From Zoogloeaceae bacterium (GTDB lineage: Bacteria > Pseudomonadota > Gammaproteobacteria > Burkholderiales > Rhodocyclaceae): 32,402 bases of DNA. Made by a program: the position numbers and the translations under genes. Numbering within the stretch: the stretch's first letter is position 1; the number at the start of each line of letters is the position of its first letter. The notes below the pieces were generated by a model, which was not told the DNA's origin, made no database searches, and saw nothing but the letters and a program-made list of their open reading frames with translations. This document shows, in pieces, positions 15,218 through 25,735 of this stretch. The stretch is taken from NCBI GenBank assembly GCA_016791005.1, contig JAEUNY010000136.1, positions 1 through 32,402 on the forward strand, in the 5' to 3' direction.

Positions 15218-16224
15218 GCGCTGGCGGCCACCGCCTCGAGGCGGGCGAGCCAGGGCGCCCGCTCGGCGTCGCTCACGAAGCTTGCTTCCAGGCTGTTGCG
15301 GGCGATCTGGACCAACTCGTCCCGGCTGAGCTGCAGGGCCTGGGCGGTTTCCAGGTAGTTCTGCAGGACGTAGCCTCCGAAGTAGGCGGGATCGTCGGAA
15401 TTGATGGTCACCTTGATTCCGGCCCGAAGGAGTTGCGCGAGGTTGTGGTCCTTCAGCTGCTTGAACACGCACAGCTTGACGTTGGAGAGGGGGCAGACCG
15501 TCAGCGGCGTGCCCTCCTTCGCCAGGCGCGCCATGAGATCGGCGTCCTCTGCCGCCCGCACGCCGTGGTCAATGCGCTCGACCTTGAGGAGATCCAGAGC
15601 CTCCCAGATATAGGCGGGCGGGCCCTCCTCCCCGGCGTGGGCGACTACGTGGAGGCCGAGCTCGCGGCAGCGGGCGAAGACCCGTGCAAACTTGGAGGGT
15701 GGGTGGCCTTGCTCCGAGGAGTCGAGCCCCACGCCGTGGATGCGTGACAAGTGGGGTTCCGCCTCCGCCAGGGTGGCGAAGGCATCGTCCTCGGAGAGGT
15801 GACGTAGAAAGCAGAGGATCAGGCGCGAACTCACTCCAAGGTCGGCCTGGGCTGTCCGGCAAGCCCGCTCCAGCCCGTCGAGCACCGTGGTGTAGGCGAC
15901 GCCCCGCGCGGTGTGGGTCTGGGGGTCGAAGAACAATTCGGCATGGACCACGCCATCAGCCGCCGCGCGGTGGAAGTAAGCCATGGCGAGGTCGAAAAAA
16001 TCCGCCTCGTGGATCAGGGCTGCGGCCCCCGCGTAGTACAGGTCGAGAAAGGATTGCAGGTCGGTGAAAGCGTAGGCCGCCCGGGTGGCCTCGACACTCG
16101 GCCAGGGCAGAGGTACCCCGTTGCGTTGCGCCAACGCAAACATCATTTCCGGCTCCAGACTGCCCTCGATGTGCAGATGCAGTTCTGCCTTGGGGAGGGC
16201 GCGCAAAAAGGCTTCCAGTTCCAT
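15214..16224 (-). CDS. Adenine deaminase (adenosine deaminase family, adenine-type)
   Basis: A 336-residue protein of the adenosine/adenine deaminase superfamily. Metal ligands are His16 and His18 ([12 protein letters not shown]), His196 (HAGEEGPP) and Asp277 ([11 protein letters not shown]), with Glu199 as the likely proton shuttle and His220 in RIDHG. The motif [13 protein letters not shown], in place of the adenosine-type GxDLxGxE, is the mark of the adenine-specific subgroup (fungal Aah1 and bacterial relatives). The likely reaction is therefore adenine to hypoxanthine and ammonia in purine salvage. GGAG is seven bases before the ATG. It overlaps the LonC-like stop by four bases on the opposite strand. 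Adenosine as the substrate cannot be excluded by sequence alone. Confidence 0.85.
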   Translation of the reverse strand: MELEAFLRALPKAELHLHIEGSLEPEMMFALAQRNGVPLPWPSVEATRAAYAFTDLQSFLDLYYAGAAALIHEADFFDLAMAYFHRAAADGVVHAELFFDPQTHTARGVAYTTVLDGLERACRTAQADLGVSSRLILCFLRHLSEDDAFATLAEAEPHLSRIHGVGLDSSEQGHPPSKFARVFARCRELGLHVVAHAGEEGPPAYIWEALDLLKVERIDHGVRAAEDADLMARLAKEGTPLTVCPLSNVKLCVFKQLKDHNLAQLLRAGIKVTINSDDPAYFGGYVLQNYLETAQALQLSRDELVQIARNSLEASFVSDAERAPWLARLEAVAASA

Positions 16225-16375
16225 TCGGGATCTCCGTGTCGTAGAGGTGGCAGCTTGCCGAAGGGGCTCCAGTCCTGCGGCGCCGATGTGTCAGCTTGCC
16301 ATGATCCTTGGCCCGGTGCGAGGCGCATTTTCGGTCGCGGCCGACCGGCCGCCAGCCGCCCCTTCCCCTCGGCTG

Positions 16376-16384
16376 TGCTAAGAT
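16376..16384 (+). promoter_or_regulatory. Possible extended -10 promoter for the surE-rpoS operon
   Basis: TGC followed by TAAGAT is an extended -10 element about 60 bases before the surE ATG, in the 218-base gap shared with the divergent deaminase gene. No convincing -35 is present, as expected for extended -10 promoters. The rest of the gap holds no ORF. Confidence 0.35.
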
Positions 16385-16442
16385 CGCCGCTCGATTCCCG
16401 GCGGGGATCGCGTCCTGACTCCCCCTTCCGCACCGAGATTCC

Positions 16443-17183
16443 ATGCGCATTCTGGTCAGTAACGACGACGGTTATTTCGCCCCCGGCATCGCCGCGCTAG
16501 CGGAAGCCCTCGGCTCCCTGGGGGAGGTGACTGTCGTGGCGCCGGAGCGGGATCGCAGCGGGGCGAGCAATTCCCTGACCCTGGATCGCCCCCTCTCCCT
16601 GCGGCGGACCGCCAACGGGTTCTACTACGTCAATGGCACGCCGACCGATTGTGTCCACCTCGCGGTGACCGGCATGTTCGACGCGCTGCCCGACATGGTG
16701 GTCTCCGGGGTGAATCACGGCGCCAACATGGGGGATGACACTATCTATTCGGGGACGGTGGCCGCGGCGACGGAAGGTTTTCTCCTGGGCGTGCCCTCAA
16801 TGGCGGTGTCCCTGGCCAGCAAGCAGGCGAGCGATTTTTCCGTCGCGGCGCAGGTGGCGCGGGACCTGGCCGAGCGCTTCCTCGCCCGTCCCCTGCGCCA
16901 GCCGGTGCTGATCAATGTCAATGTGCCGGACTGCCCCCGGGAGGCCCTGCGGGGTATGAAGGCGACCCGCCTGGGCAAGCGCCACAAGGCGGAGCCGGTG
17001 GTGAAAAGCCTGACCCCCCGCAACGAGACGGTGTATTGGGTCGGCGCCGCCGGGGAGGCCCAGGACGCCGGTGAGGGCACCGACTTTCACGCCGTTGCGG
17101 CCGGCTACGTTTCCGTCACGCCGCTGCAGATGGACCTCACCCACAACGGGCTCATCCCGTCCATTGCGGAATGGCTACTCTGA
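16443..17183 (+). CDS. surE: 5'/3'-nucleotidase SurE
   Basis: A 246-residue protein with complete SurE signatures: [11 protein letters not shown] (metal ligands Asp8 and Asp9), [10 protein letters not shown] (Ser39), and [19 protein letters not shown] (Asn91). SurE is a metal-dependent phosphatase of nucleoside monophosphates linked to stationary-phase survival. Its last 13 bases overlap the start of pcm, and it leads the surE-pcm-nlpD-rpoS order that is conserved in many gamma- and betaproteobacteria. The length matches E. coli SurE (253) closely. The ribosome site before the ATG is modest (GAGAT). Confidence 0.97.
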   Translation: MRILVSNDDGYFAPGIAALAEALGSLGEVTVVAPERDRSGASNSLTLDRPLSLRRTANGFYYVNGTPTDCVHLAVTGMFDALPDMVVSGVNHGANMGDDTIYSGTVAAATEGFLLGVPSMAVSLASKQASDFSVAAQVARDLAERFLARPLRQPVLINVNVPDCPREALRGMKATRLGKRHKAEPVVKSLTPRNETVYWVGAAGEAQDAGEGTDFHAVAAGYVSVTPLQMDLTHNGLIPSIAEWLL

Positions 17184-17842
17184 TGGCGGGCGTGGGGAGC
17201 GAGACGGGTAGCCTGCGGGCGGAGCGGGCGCGCCTGCGCATGGTCGAGCGTCTGCGGGGCTATGGTATCCGGGACGAGGAAGTGCTGGCGGCTCTGGGGC
17301 GAGTCCCTCGCCATCGCTTCATCGATGAGGCCCTGGCCACCCGCGCCTATGACGAGACGGCGCTGCCGATCGCCCGGCAGCAGACCATTTCCCAGCCCTT
17401 TGTCGTGGCGCGGATGATCGAATTGCTGCGGGCTGGCCGGGAGATGGGCAAGACCCTCGAAATTGGCGCCGGCTGTGGCTACCAGGCGGCGGTATTGTCC
17501 TACGTCTGCAAGGAAGTGTATTCGGTGGAGCGGATTCGCCAGCTCCTCGATCGCGCGAAGGAGAACCTCCGCGAACTTCGGCTGCCCAACGTGCGGTTGA
17601 AACATGCCGATGGCACCCTGGGCCTCCCGGAAGCGGCGCCCTTCGATACGATCATCGTCGCGGCGGCCGCCGCAGCGGTGCCAACGGAACTCAAGCAGCA
17701 GCTCGCCCCTGGGGGGCGGCTGCTGATTCCCCTGGGGAGCGGGGAACAATGGCTGGTAATGGTGGAGCGCAAGGGGGCGGGCTTTCGGGAGACCCGCCTC
17801 GACGCGGTGCGCTTCGTGCCCATGCTCGGCGGAACGGAATGA
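17171..17842 (+). CDS. pcm: Protein-L-isoaspartate O-methyltransferase
   Basis: A 223-residue protein with PCMT features: [37 protein letters not shown], and the SAM-binding motif [17 protein letters not shown]. The enzyme methylates isoaspartyl residues in aged proteins so that they can revert to aspartate, a repair useful in stationary phase. It overlaps surE by 13 bases and its stop shares ATGA with the nlpD start. The motif has GAGCGYQ where GTGSGYQ is more common, a small change that should not disturb SAM binding. The first Met, Met5 or a later one could be the true start, since the overlap region is not conserved. Confidence 0.95.
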   Translation: MATLMAGVGSETGSLRAERARLRMVERLRGYGIRDEEVLAALGRVPRHRFIDEALATRAYDETALPIARQQTISQPFVVARMIELLRAGREMGKTLEIGAGCGYQAAVLSYVCKEVYSVERIRQLLDRAKENLRELRLPNVRLKHADGTLGLPEAAPFDTIIVAAAAAAVPTELKQQLAPGGRLLIPLGSGEQWLVMVERKGAGFRETRLDAVRFVPMLGGTE

Positions 17843-18735
17843 AAGCGGATTCAATGTTGGAGAAGTGCAGAGTTGGTTTGCCCTGGCTGATGGTTTTGGT
17901 CCTGGCCGGTTGTGCGTCCCACGGACCGGCGCCGGTGTCTGATCGGGGGGGCGCGCCGGATCGCAGCGCTGCGCCGCCGGCAGGGCCCCACCCGGGGTAT
18001 TACGTGGTCCAGCCAGGGGATACCCTACTGGGTATTTCCCGCCGGGTCGGCGTCGCGCTGCAGGATCTCGTGATCTGGAACGGACTTACCTCGCCCAACC
18101 AGATCGTCGCTGGGCAGGAGTTGCGGATCGTCCCGCCGGACGGCGCCGCCCAGGTGCGGCCGATCCAGCCGCCCGAGGGCGCGGAAGTGCGTCCCGTCAC
18201 GCCCGGCGGGGCGCCGGTGGGCGCGCCGCCTTACAAAGATGGCCCCCGGGGCGGGCGGGTGCCTTACACGGATCAGGCCTGGAACCAGGCTCAGGCGGCT
18301 GATCGAGGTGCTGCCCCGGCGACGCCACCCGAGGCACCCAAGGAGACACCGCCCGCCGTGCCTGCGGCGTCCAGCGACTGGATCTGGCCCGCAGAGGGCA
18401 AGGTGATCTCGGGTTTCGGTGACGGCAACGGCAAGGGAATCGATATTGCCGGCAAGGCCGGGGATCCAGTCCTGGCAACGGCCGGAGGCAAGGTGGTTTA
18501 CGCCGGTTCCGGGTTGCGGGGGTATGGAAAACTCGTCATCATCAAACACGACGACAGTTTCCTTTCGGCCTATGCCCATAACCGGCTGCTGCTGGTGAAT
18601 GAGGGCCAGGCGGTGACCAAGGGTCAGAAGATTGCGGAACTGGGTAATACCGATTCGGATCGTCCCAAGCTCCATTTCGAGATCCGCCGTCAAGGCAAGC
18701 CCGTGGATCCAATGAAGTACCTACCCAGCCGCTGA
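17839..18735 (+). CDS. nlpD: Lipoprotein NlpD, LysM and degenerate M23 domains, amidase activator
   Basis: A 298-residue lipoprotein. The N-terminal hydrophobic segment ends in LAGC with Cys25 as the lipidation site. A LysM domain begins near residue 54 ([18 protein letters not shown]) and binds peptidoglycan. A Pro/Ala-rich linker follows, and a C-terminal LytM/M23 domain from about 194 ([41 protein letters not shown]). The first zinc His expected in active M23 enzymes is missing (GKGID), which fits NlpD as a non-enzymatic activator of AmiC during septum splitting. The ATGA overlap with pcm indicates coupling. In many bacteria the main rpoS promoter lies inside nlpD; I could not place it by eye. 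Met6 (17854) is an alternative start. Confidence 0.93.
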   Translation: MKADSMLEKCRVGLPWLMVLVLAGCASHGPAPVSDRGGAPDRSAAPPAGPHPGYYVVQPGDTLLGISRRVGVALQDLVIWNGLTSPNQIVAGQELRIVPPDGAAQVRPIQPPEGAEVRPVTPGGAPVGAPPYKDGPRGGRVPYTDQAWNQAQAADRGAAPATPPEAPKETPPAVPAASSDWIWPAEGKVISGFGDGNGKGIDIAGKAGDPVLATAGGKVVYAGSGLRGYGKLVIIKHDDSFLSAYAHNRLLLVNEGQAVTKGQKIAELGNTDSDRPKLHFEIRRQGKPVDPMKYLPSR

Positions 18736-18745
18736 GTGAGGGTGC

Positions 18746-19687
18746 ATGTACAATCCGGCCGCCGAAGACGAAGTCGACAGCGAACGCGCGGAAGCGGATC
18801 TCCCGCCGGAAGTGGAGATCTTCGTCGATGCGCCGGCCCCGCTCTACGAGAGCGAATTCCTCAGTGACGTCACCCAGCTTTACCTCAATGAGATCGGCGC
18901 CAATCCCCTCCTGACCGCGGATGAGGAAGGCTGCCTGGCGCGACGGGTCCGGGAGGGGGATTTCGCCGCCCGCCAGACCATGATCGAGCGCAATCTGCGG
19001 CTCGTGGTGAACATCGCCAAGCACTATCTCAATCGCGGGATTCCGCTCCTCGATCTGGTGGAAGAGGGCAATCTGGGCTTGATGCACGCCCTGGAAAAGT
19101 TCGACCCCGAGCGGGGGTTCCGTTTTTCCACCTACGCCACCTGGTGGATCCGCCAGAACATCGAGCGGGCGATCATGAACCAATCCCGCACCATCCGCCT
19201 GCCGGTTCATGTGGTGAAGGAATTGAATCAGGTCTTGCGGGCGCAACGTCATCTAGAGGCCCAGGGCGGGGGTGACTGCAGTCTGGAAGGCATCGCCCGT
19301 CAGCTCGGCCGGCCCCTCAAGGAAATCCAGGATGTCCTGGTCCTCGGGGAGCACACCGCCTCGCTGGATGCGCCCCTCGACATCGACCCCAATCTGTCCA
19401 TCGGCGAATCCTTGGCGGATGAGCAGTTGGAAACGCCGGACAGCCACATCCAGGGTGAGGAGGTCGAGTGTCTGGTGCGGGAGTGGATCAGCATGCTCAC
19501 CGACAAGCAGCGCCTGGTGATTCGCAACCGTTATGGCCTTGACGATTGCGAGGTCCGCACCCTGGAAGAGCTGGCCGCCGAACTGGGCCTCACGCGGGAG
19601 CGCGTCCGTCAGATCCAGCTCGAAGCCCTGGGGCAGCTCCGGCGCATCGCCAAGCGCCGAGGCATGTCCAAGGACGAACTCCTCTAG
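18746..19687 (+). CDS. rpoS: RNA polymerase sigma factor RpoS (sigma-38)
   Basis: A 313-residue sigma-70 family protein. Region 1.2 is [20 protein letters not shown]. Region 2 reads [39 protein letters not shown] and [16 protein letters not shown]. Region 4.2 is the [23 protein letters not shown]. The short acidic N-terminus without region 1.1, together with the nlpD-upstream position, identifies RpoS rather than RpoD or RpoH. It directs general stress and stationary-phase transcription. GAGGG lies a few bases before the ATG, and the nlpD stop is 10 bases upstream. It converges on mltB with a 15-base gap and no visible terminator. Confidence 0.97.
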   Translation: MYNPAAEDEVDSERAEADLPPEVEIFVDAPAPLYESEFLSDVTQLYLNEIGANPLLTADEEGCLARRVREGDFAARQTMIERNLRLVVNIAKHYLNRGIPLLDLVEEGNLGLMHALEKFDPERGFRFSTYATWWIRQNIERAIMNQSRTIRLPVHVVKELNQVLRAQRHLEAQGGGDCSLEGIARQLGRPLKEIQDVLVLGEHTASLDAPLDIDPNLSIGESLADEQLETPDSHIQGEEVECLVREWISMLTDKQRLVIRNRYGLDDCEVRTLEELAAELGLTRERVRQIQLEALGQLRRIAKRRGMSKDELL

Positions 19688-19702
19688 TCGCCTGCGGATT
19701 CG

Positions 19703-20734
19703 CTATTCGCCGCGCGCGGCGGTCGCCGCCGTGGCGGCACGGCGCTGGCGGAGTGTTTCGGCCAGCTGAAAAACCGCCATCGCGTAGAAACTGCTCCGGT
19801 TGTAGCGGGTGATCACGTAGAAATTCTGGTAGCCCAGCCAATACTCGGAGGCCGCATTGGGCGTGACCAGCTCGATCAAGGCGGCCTTCTGGGGAAAGCC
19901 CTCCTGGTCTGCCGGGCGCACGCCATGGTTCATCAATTCCTCGGGCAGGAAGCTTGGCATGATGTCGGCCGCCAACAGTTCCGCGGGTGCCTCGCCGGCT
20001 AGGCGGGCCCGCAGCGCCACCGGCCCCCCCGCCTGCCAACCATGGACCTGGAGGTAACGGGCGATGCTGCCGATGGCGTCCGCCGGAGAGTGCTCGAGGT
20101 CCACCCGGCCATCCCCGTCAAAATCCACCGCGAAGTTGCGTACGCTGCTGGGGAGGAACTGGGGGTAGCCCAGAGCCCCCGCGAAAGATCCTTGATAGTC
20201 AGTGGCGGGGACGCCTTGTTCCCGGGCGAGGAGGTAGAGGTTGGTGAGCTCCTTGCGGAACAGCTCGGCCCGCGGCGGATAGTCGAAGGCCAAGGTGGCC
20301 AGTGCACTCACCACGGTGAAATTGCCCGTATTGCGCCCAAAGATGGTCTCCACGCCGAGGATGCCAAGGATGATTTCCTCGGGAACGCCGTACTGCTGGC
20401 TGGCTTGGCGCAGCGGCACTTGATAGGTGTCCCAGAAGGCCAGGCCTTCGCGGATTCGGACCGGTTCAATGAAGCGGGCGCGATAGCGAGCCCAGGATCG
20501 CACCCCCGGCCGGGTAGGGGGCGTGATGAGGCGGATTACCTGGTCGTCCCGCTCCACGCCCGCCAGGGAGGCCAGGATCTCGCCGGCGGGAATGCCGTGC
20601 TCCGCCTCCATGGTCCGGGCGAAGACCTGGACATCCTCCCGGCTCCGGTAGTCGGGCGCCACGGGCGGGTTGGCGTGGGCCATGGGGGTGAGGAGGGCGA
20701 TGGCGGCGCCCAGGATGCTGAGAGAGTATTTCAT
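19703..20734 (-). CDS. mltB: Lytic murein transglycosylase B
   Basis: A 343-residue protein with a cleavable signal peptide (cut near AHA-NPP at residue 21). The MltB/Slt35 catalytic region includes Glu129 in ILGILGVETIFGRNTG and the later FAGALGYPQFLPSS and DFDGDGRVDL motifs. It cleaves glycan strands of peptidoglycan and forms 1,6-anhydro-muropeptides. Unlike E. coli MltB it has no lipobox cysteine, so it would be a soluble periplasmic enzyme. Its ATG overlaps the tgpA stop as ATGA, so it is translated after TgpA. The Ala-rich C-terminal tail (RRAATAATAARGE) is extra. Confidence 0.93.
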   Translation of the reverse strand: MKYSLSILGAAIALLTPMAHANPPVAPDYRSREDVQVFARTMEAEHGIPAGEILASLAGVERDDQVIRLITPPTRPGVRSWARYRARFIEPVRIREGLAFWDTYQVPLRQASQQYGVPEEIILGILGVETIFGRNTGNFTVVSALATLAFDYPPRAELFRKELTNLYLLAREQGVPATDYQGSFAGALGYPQFLPSSVRNFAVDFDGDGRVDLEHSPADAIGSIARYLQVHGWQAGGPVALRARLAGEAPAELLAADIMPSFLPEELMNHGVRPADQEGFPQKAALIELVTPNAASEYWLGYQNFYVITRYNRSSFYAMAVFQLAETLRQRRAATAATAARGE

Positions 20735-22677
20735 TTCGGCTTGAGGCGGTCGATGCGGTGGCGCAGAGGTTTCGGGTCGGCGGTGGAGCCGTCGGCCCCG
20801 TAACGGAGTCGGGAGTAATCCTGGGCAATGGCGCGAAGCTCCGCTGCCAGATCAGGCCAGCGCAGCGCAGCCCGCTCAGCATAGGCCAGGGGGCCTTCCC
20901 AGGGCAACCGCGGAAGCCCCGCCCGGCCGAGTCGGCGACAAAAACGATCCCACGTCCGCGCCAGCGGATCGGCGGGCGGCGAGGGCCGGCGGGCCCAGAC
21001 CAGCCAGGCGCAGAACAGTCCGGCGGCGCTGCCCAGGAGCAGCCCGGCCAGATCCCGCCAGTCGGGGGCATCAAAGCCAAGACGGGTCAGGAGGGCCAAC
21101 TGGCGGTCCGCGTTGTAACCGAGGACGAACTGGTTCCAGTCGTTGTTTAGCGCATCCCATTGGTGGCGCAGGCGGCGCAGCCAATTCTGGTCCGTGCGCA
21201 GGAGAAAGGGCAGCGCCTCGCTGGCGTCCAGGGCGCGAGCCAGACTGCCCTCGCCCCGCGCGGGCGCCGCCAGGGCCGTGGGGTCGACCCGTACCCAGCC
21301 CCGGCCCTCCAGCCAGACCTCGGTCCACGCGTGGGCGTCGGATTGACGGACCTCGAGGATCTGGTTGACCGGATTGACCTCGCCCCCCTGGTAGCCAGTG
21401 ACGATTCGGGCGGGGACGCCGGCGGCCCGGAGCAGGAAGCCGAAGGCGGAAGCGAAGTGCTCGCAAAAGCCGCGTCGGGTGTCAAAGAGGAAGCCATCCA
21501 CCGTGTCCTCGGCGAGGAGCGGGGGCCTCAGGGTATAGGTCAGTCCGGCGCGGCGGAATTCGTCGATGGCGGCGGCGAGAATCGCCTCCGGGGTGCCTTC
21601 CTGGCGCAATTTCTGGCCCAGGGCCCGGGTGCGCGGATTCCCTCCCGGGGGAAGCTGGAGGGCACCCGCCAAGTCCGCCGGAACGAGCTCCAGACCCACC
21701 GGGGTGTCCGGGTAAGCCATCAGGTCGAAGCGCTGACGGGAGCGAATCGGCTGCCGCGCGAGGAGGCGATAGTCGGGGGTGTAGCGGGCAAAGGGCAGGT
21801 TGCCGGGGGGGAAATCGAGGGCCAGGAGCCAGGTTCGTTGGTGGGGCTCCAGGGTAAGACGGTATGGGTAGGCCGGACCGGAGGGCCGGTAGGCGGGTTG
21901 TTCCACGATGCGCTCCGGCGTCGGGTGCCAGGTCTGACCGTCGAAGCGATCCAGAACCGGCCCGCGCCAATAGCGCAGCTTGGGCGGGGGCGGCGGACCG
22001 TCGAACTCGGCGCGGAAGGCAATGGCGTCGGATTTGACCAATTCGCTGATGGCCCCGGGGCTCATCCGATCCGAGAGCCCGGAGCGGGCGCTGAAGGCGT
22101 CCGCCGGCATGCCCCACAGCGGACCCTCGACCCGGGGAAAAAAGAGGAACAGCGCAAGCATCAGGGGCAGGCCCTGGAGCATCAGCCCCCCAGCCAGGCG
22201 CAGGGTCTGGCGGGGTGCGTCACTGAGCTGAAGACTCGCGAGACTGCCTACCGCCAGCACGGCCCCTGCGAGGGCGAGTGCGCCGACGGCCAAGCTCTGG
22301 CCATTGAGGAACTGGGCGGTCTGGAGAAACAGGGCCAGGAGGATTGCAGCCTGGGCGTCCCGGGCGCTGCGCGCTTCGAGGAGCTTCAGAACCAGCAGGA
22401 TCGCCAGGAGCGCCACGCCTGGATCCTTGCCAAAAAAATGGCGGTAAGTCGCCAGGACTCCGGCGATTGCAGCGGCGGCGACCAGGGCCACCACCAGGCG
22501 CGGAGGCGGACGGGCTTCACGCCGGATGCGCCACGCCTGGGACGCCATCAGGGCGAGGACGGCGATGCCGAGCCAGCTTGGGAGATAGGGGCCATGGGGC
22601 GCCAGGGTGAGGGCGGCCGTCGCCCATAACCAGGCATGTTGGGCGCCGTGGAGGGCGGGGGCTGGTTGCCGAGCCAC
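20731..22677 (-). CDS. tgpA: Membrane transglutaminase-like protein TgpA (DUF3488)
   Basis: A 648-residue protein. The N-terminal 180 residues contain about six hydrophobic segments (WLGIAVLALMASQAW, LVVALVAAAAIAGVLA, LMLQGLPLMLALFLFF and others). A large periplasmic part follows with the transglutaminase core: Cys405 (RRGFCEHFASAFGF), His449 (SDAHAWTEVWLEG) and Asp465 (WVRVDPTA) make the triad. Another TM segment and a cytoplasmic DUF4129-like tail (YAERAALRWPDLAAELRAIA) close the protein. Pseudomonas aeruginosa TgpA is essential and thought to act on the envelope. It starts with GTG two bases after the DUF58 stop. Substrates are not known. Confidence 0.93.
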   Translation of the reverse strand: MARQPAPALHGAQHAWLWATAALTLAPHGPYLPSWLGIAVLALMASQAWRIRREARPPPRLVVALVAAAAIAGVLATYRHFFGKDPGVALLAILLVLKLLEARSARDAQAAILLALFLQTAQFLNGQSLAVGALALAGAVLAVGSLASLQLSDAPRQTLRLAGGLMLQGLPLMLALFLFFPRVEGPLWGMPADAFSARSGLSDRMSPGAISELVKSDAIAFRAEFDGPPPPPKLRYWRGPVLDRFDGQTWHPTPERIVEQPAYRPSGPAYPYRLTLEPHQRTWLLALDFPPGNLPFARYTPDYRLLARQPIRSRQRFDLMAYPDTPVGLELVPADLAGALQLPPGGNPRTRALGQKLRQEGTPEAILAAAIDEFRRAGLTYTLRPPLLAEDTVDGFLFDTRRGFCEHFASAFGFLLRAAGVPARIVTGYQGGEVNPVNQILEVRQSDAHAWTEVWLEGRGWVRVDPTALAAPARGEGSLARALDASEALPFLLRTDQNWLRRLRHQWDALNNDWNQFVLGYNADRQLALLTRLGFDAPDWRDLAGLLLGSAAGLFCAWLVWARRPSPPADPLARTWDRFCRRLGRAGLPRLPWEGPLAYAERAALRWPDLAAELRAIAQDYSRLRYGADGSTADPKPLRHRIDRLKPK

Positions 22678-22679
22678 GA

Positions 22680-23638
22680 TCAGATCCCGAACACCGCCAG
22701 GGCCTCGAGGCAGCGGGTGGTGTGGGCGGGGCCGGTCCCCGCGGGGATGTCGATGCCGGGCAGGGCGAGGCGGAAGGCGCGGCGCAGGCGGTCCGCCTCG
22801 CAGACCCAGGCGGTCAGTCGGGCGAGGCGGGCTTCCACATCCAGATGGGCGGGCAGCTCAGACCAGAGGAGTGCCAGCTCTCCCCCCTCGCCGCCGGCGA
22901 ATTGCTTCACCACCAAGGGGCCTTCCCGGGCATAGATCTTCCACGCGACGTGGCGGGGCGAGTCGGTGGGGAGATGGTTGCGCAATCCGGCGAAATCCTC
23001 CTGGCCGAAATGCCCGGAGGGCGCGCCGGGGCGGTGGGCCGGGGTGGCCGGAAGGGGGGGCGGATCCGGTTCCGGAGCGGGATAGACCCAGGCGTCAAAA
23101 TGCGGCGAGAGCACACTCCAGGCGCGGATCAGGCCGAGGGGGTATCGGGTTTCCACGGTCATGCGCCCCAGCGCGAGGCGGCCGCGTTGTTGGGTGGGCT
23201 TGGCCAGGGTGACGTAGGTGGTCTCCCCCGGAGGGAGCGCGAATTCTGCCACGGGGCCGCCAACCAGTTGTGCCCTCAAGGCGGGGCGGGGGCGATGGGC
23301 GGGATTGTCCATGGCCAGGGTAAGGCGGAGAGGTTCGCCCGCAAAACACGGCTCGGCCGATGCCGGCTGCAGCCTCAGGCCCAGGAGGTTGCGAAAGGCA
23401 TGGAGGATCGAACTCGCCCCGGCGCCGGCCAGGAGAAAGGTCAGGGCGTAACCCAGGCTCAGGCTGTAATTGATGGAGGCGATCAGCAGGGTGAGGAGGG
23501 TGGTGGCGAAGGCGAGCCCGGCCGGGGTGGGCAGGACGAAGATCCGGCGCTGCACGAGTTCCACGGGCGCCGGCTCGTCGGGTCGCAGGCGGAACAGCCA
23601 GCGATCGAAGCCGGCGGCCAGGCGGCCCAGTGGTCCGG

Positions 23639-23642
<4 letters not shown>
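22680..23642 (-). CDS. DUF58 domain-containing membrane protein
   Basis: A 320-residue protein beginning with GTG, whose first bases overlap the moxR stop (GTGA). Two hydrophobic segments at about 38-80 (LAFATTLLTLLIASINYSLS, LGYALTFLLAGAGASSIL) form a hairpin anchor. The cytoplasmic or periplasmic part carries the DUF58 signature region DFAGLRNHLPTDSPRHVAWK. DUF58 proteins are nearly always encoded next to MoxR ATPases, often with TgpA-type proteins, and are thought to be MoxR partners or substrates. The canonical Arg-x-Tyr-x-x-Gly-Asp in this motif is Arg-Asn-His-Leu-Pro-Thr-Asp here, a moderate divergence. Confidence 0.9.
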
Positions 23643-24553
<911 letters not shown>

Positions 24554-24682
24554 GACAGGGGGCTCTTGGGGGTTCCCGGCGAATAAGCAGATAATAACAA
24601 CCTGAAACACGGGGCGGCGCAAGCCGGGACGACCGCCTCAAAGGATCCAACAATCCGGACTGTCCGCAAGAGAAGGGGGAGT

Positions 24683-25609
24683 ATGACCACGACTGCGTTC
24701 ATATCGCATCGAGAATGTTTTCTGCATGACATGGGAGCCCACCACCCGGAGTGCCCGGATCGGCTGTCCGCCATCAATGACAGGTTGATTGCGGCAGGGT
24801 TGGACATGTTCTTGAATTTCATCGATGCCCCGGCCGCCACGGTGGAGAATCTGTCCCGGGCTCATCCGCGTGAATACGTGGAGGAAACCCTGGCGGCGGT
24901 GCCGGAGCATGGCATTCACCACCTGGACCCTGACACCGCCATGTGTCCTAACACCATGAAGGCGGCCTTGCGCTCCGCCGGGGCCGGCGTGCATGCGGTG
25001 GACCTGGTGATGCGCGGCGAAGTGGAAAACGCCTTCTGCGCTGTGCGTCCCCCCGGGCACCATGCCGAACGCACCAAGGCCATGGGGTTCTGCTTCTTCA
25101 ACAATGTCGCGGTAGCGATCCGGCACGCTCTGGAAGTCCATGGCCTGCAGCGGGTGGCGATCATCGATTTCGACGTGCATCATGGCAACGGCACCGAGGA
25201 CATCTTCAGGGATGACCCCCGAGTGATGATGGCGAGCATCTTCCAGCATCCCTTCTACCCCTACAGCGGGGCGGACAATCCCGCGCCCCACATGGTCAAT
25301 GTACCGGTGCCGGCGGGGACGCGGGGGGAGGCTTTCCGCGAGGTGGTGAACGGGAAGTGGATGCCGGCCCTGCGCCAGCATCGACCCGAGATGATCTTCA
25401 TCTCCGCCGGTTTCGATGCCCACTACGAGGACGACATGGGGTCCCTGGGCCTCGTGGAGGCCGACTACGCCTGGGTGACCAAGCAGTTGAAGGAGCTGGC
25501 GGAGGAATGTGGGCACCGCCGCATCGTCTCCTTGCTCGAAGGCGGCTATGCCTTGTCGTCCCTTGCCCGTTCCGTCGCGGCCCACGTCAAGGTGCTGGCC
25601 GATCTCTGA
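24683..25609 (+). CDS. Histone deacetylase family deacylase
   Basis: A 308-residue protein of the arginase/HDAC fold. RPPGHHAE (His126, His127) and IDFDVHHGNGTEDIF (zinc ligands Asp164, His166) are present, followed by SAGFDAHYED (third ligand Asp245) and the catalytic Tyr loop LLEGGYAL. HPECPDRLSAI near the N-terminus is typical of the bacterial class II HDAC-like and acetylpolyamine amidohydrolase group. The substrate may be an acetylated protein lysine, polyamine or small amide; the sequence does not decide. GAAGGGGGAG gives a strong ribosome site. It is divergent from moxR and separated from dapA by a terminator, so it is probably a single-gene transcript. Confidence 0.92.
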   Translation: MTTTAFISHRECFLHDMGAHHPECPDRLSAINDRLIAAGLDMFLNFIDAPAATVENLSRAHPREYVEETLAAVPEHGIHHLDPDTAMCPNTMKAALRSAGAGVHAVDLVMRGEVENAFCAVRPPGHHAERTKAMGFCFFNNVAVAIRHALEVHGLQRVAIIDFDVHHGNGTEDIFRDDPRVMMASIFQHPFYPYSGADNPAPHMVNVPVPAGTRGEAFREVVNGKWMPALRQHRPEMIFISAGFDAHYEDDMGSLGLVEADYAWVTKQLKELAEECGHRRIVSLLEGGYALSSLARSVAAHVKVLADL

Positions 25610-25633
25610 TGGGCCGTAACGTTCTGTTTCCAG

Positions 25634-25660
25634 AGGGGCGCTTGCGCCCCTTTATCGTTT
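25634..25660 (+). terminator. Terminator after the HDAC-like gene
   Basis: AGGGGCGC (25634-25641) pairs with GCGCCCCT (25644-25651) across a TT, or as a 7-bp stem with a CTTG loop, followed by TTATCGTTT. It lies about 25 bases after the stop codon. Confidence 0.75.
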
Positions 25661-25700
25661 AGCCTTCTGGACCTCATCTCGCCTCCGGTGAGCCTTCGGG

Positions 25701-25706
25701 TACAAT
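25701..25706 (+). promoter_or_regulatory. Possible -10 box of dapA
   Basis: TACAAT stands 30 bases before the dapA ATG, just after the terminator region. The -35 side (around 25678-25683) has no clear match, so this is a partial promoter call. Confidence 0.35.
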
Positions 25707-25735
25707 CTCCACCTTTTCAAAATTCCGCCCACACC

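Noticed and set aside
18420-18735. NlpD as an active M23 endopeptidase
   Set aside because: The first zinc-binding His is replaced (GKGID), which is the pattern of non-catalytic amidase activators.
21160-22629. A 489-codon plus-strand frame inside tgpA
   Set aside because: It is antisense to the transglutaminase gene, whose catalytic triad and membrane segments are intact. The composition (Gly/Gln/Arg-rich) is not protein-like.
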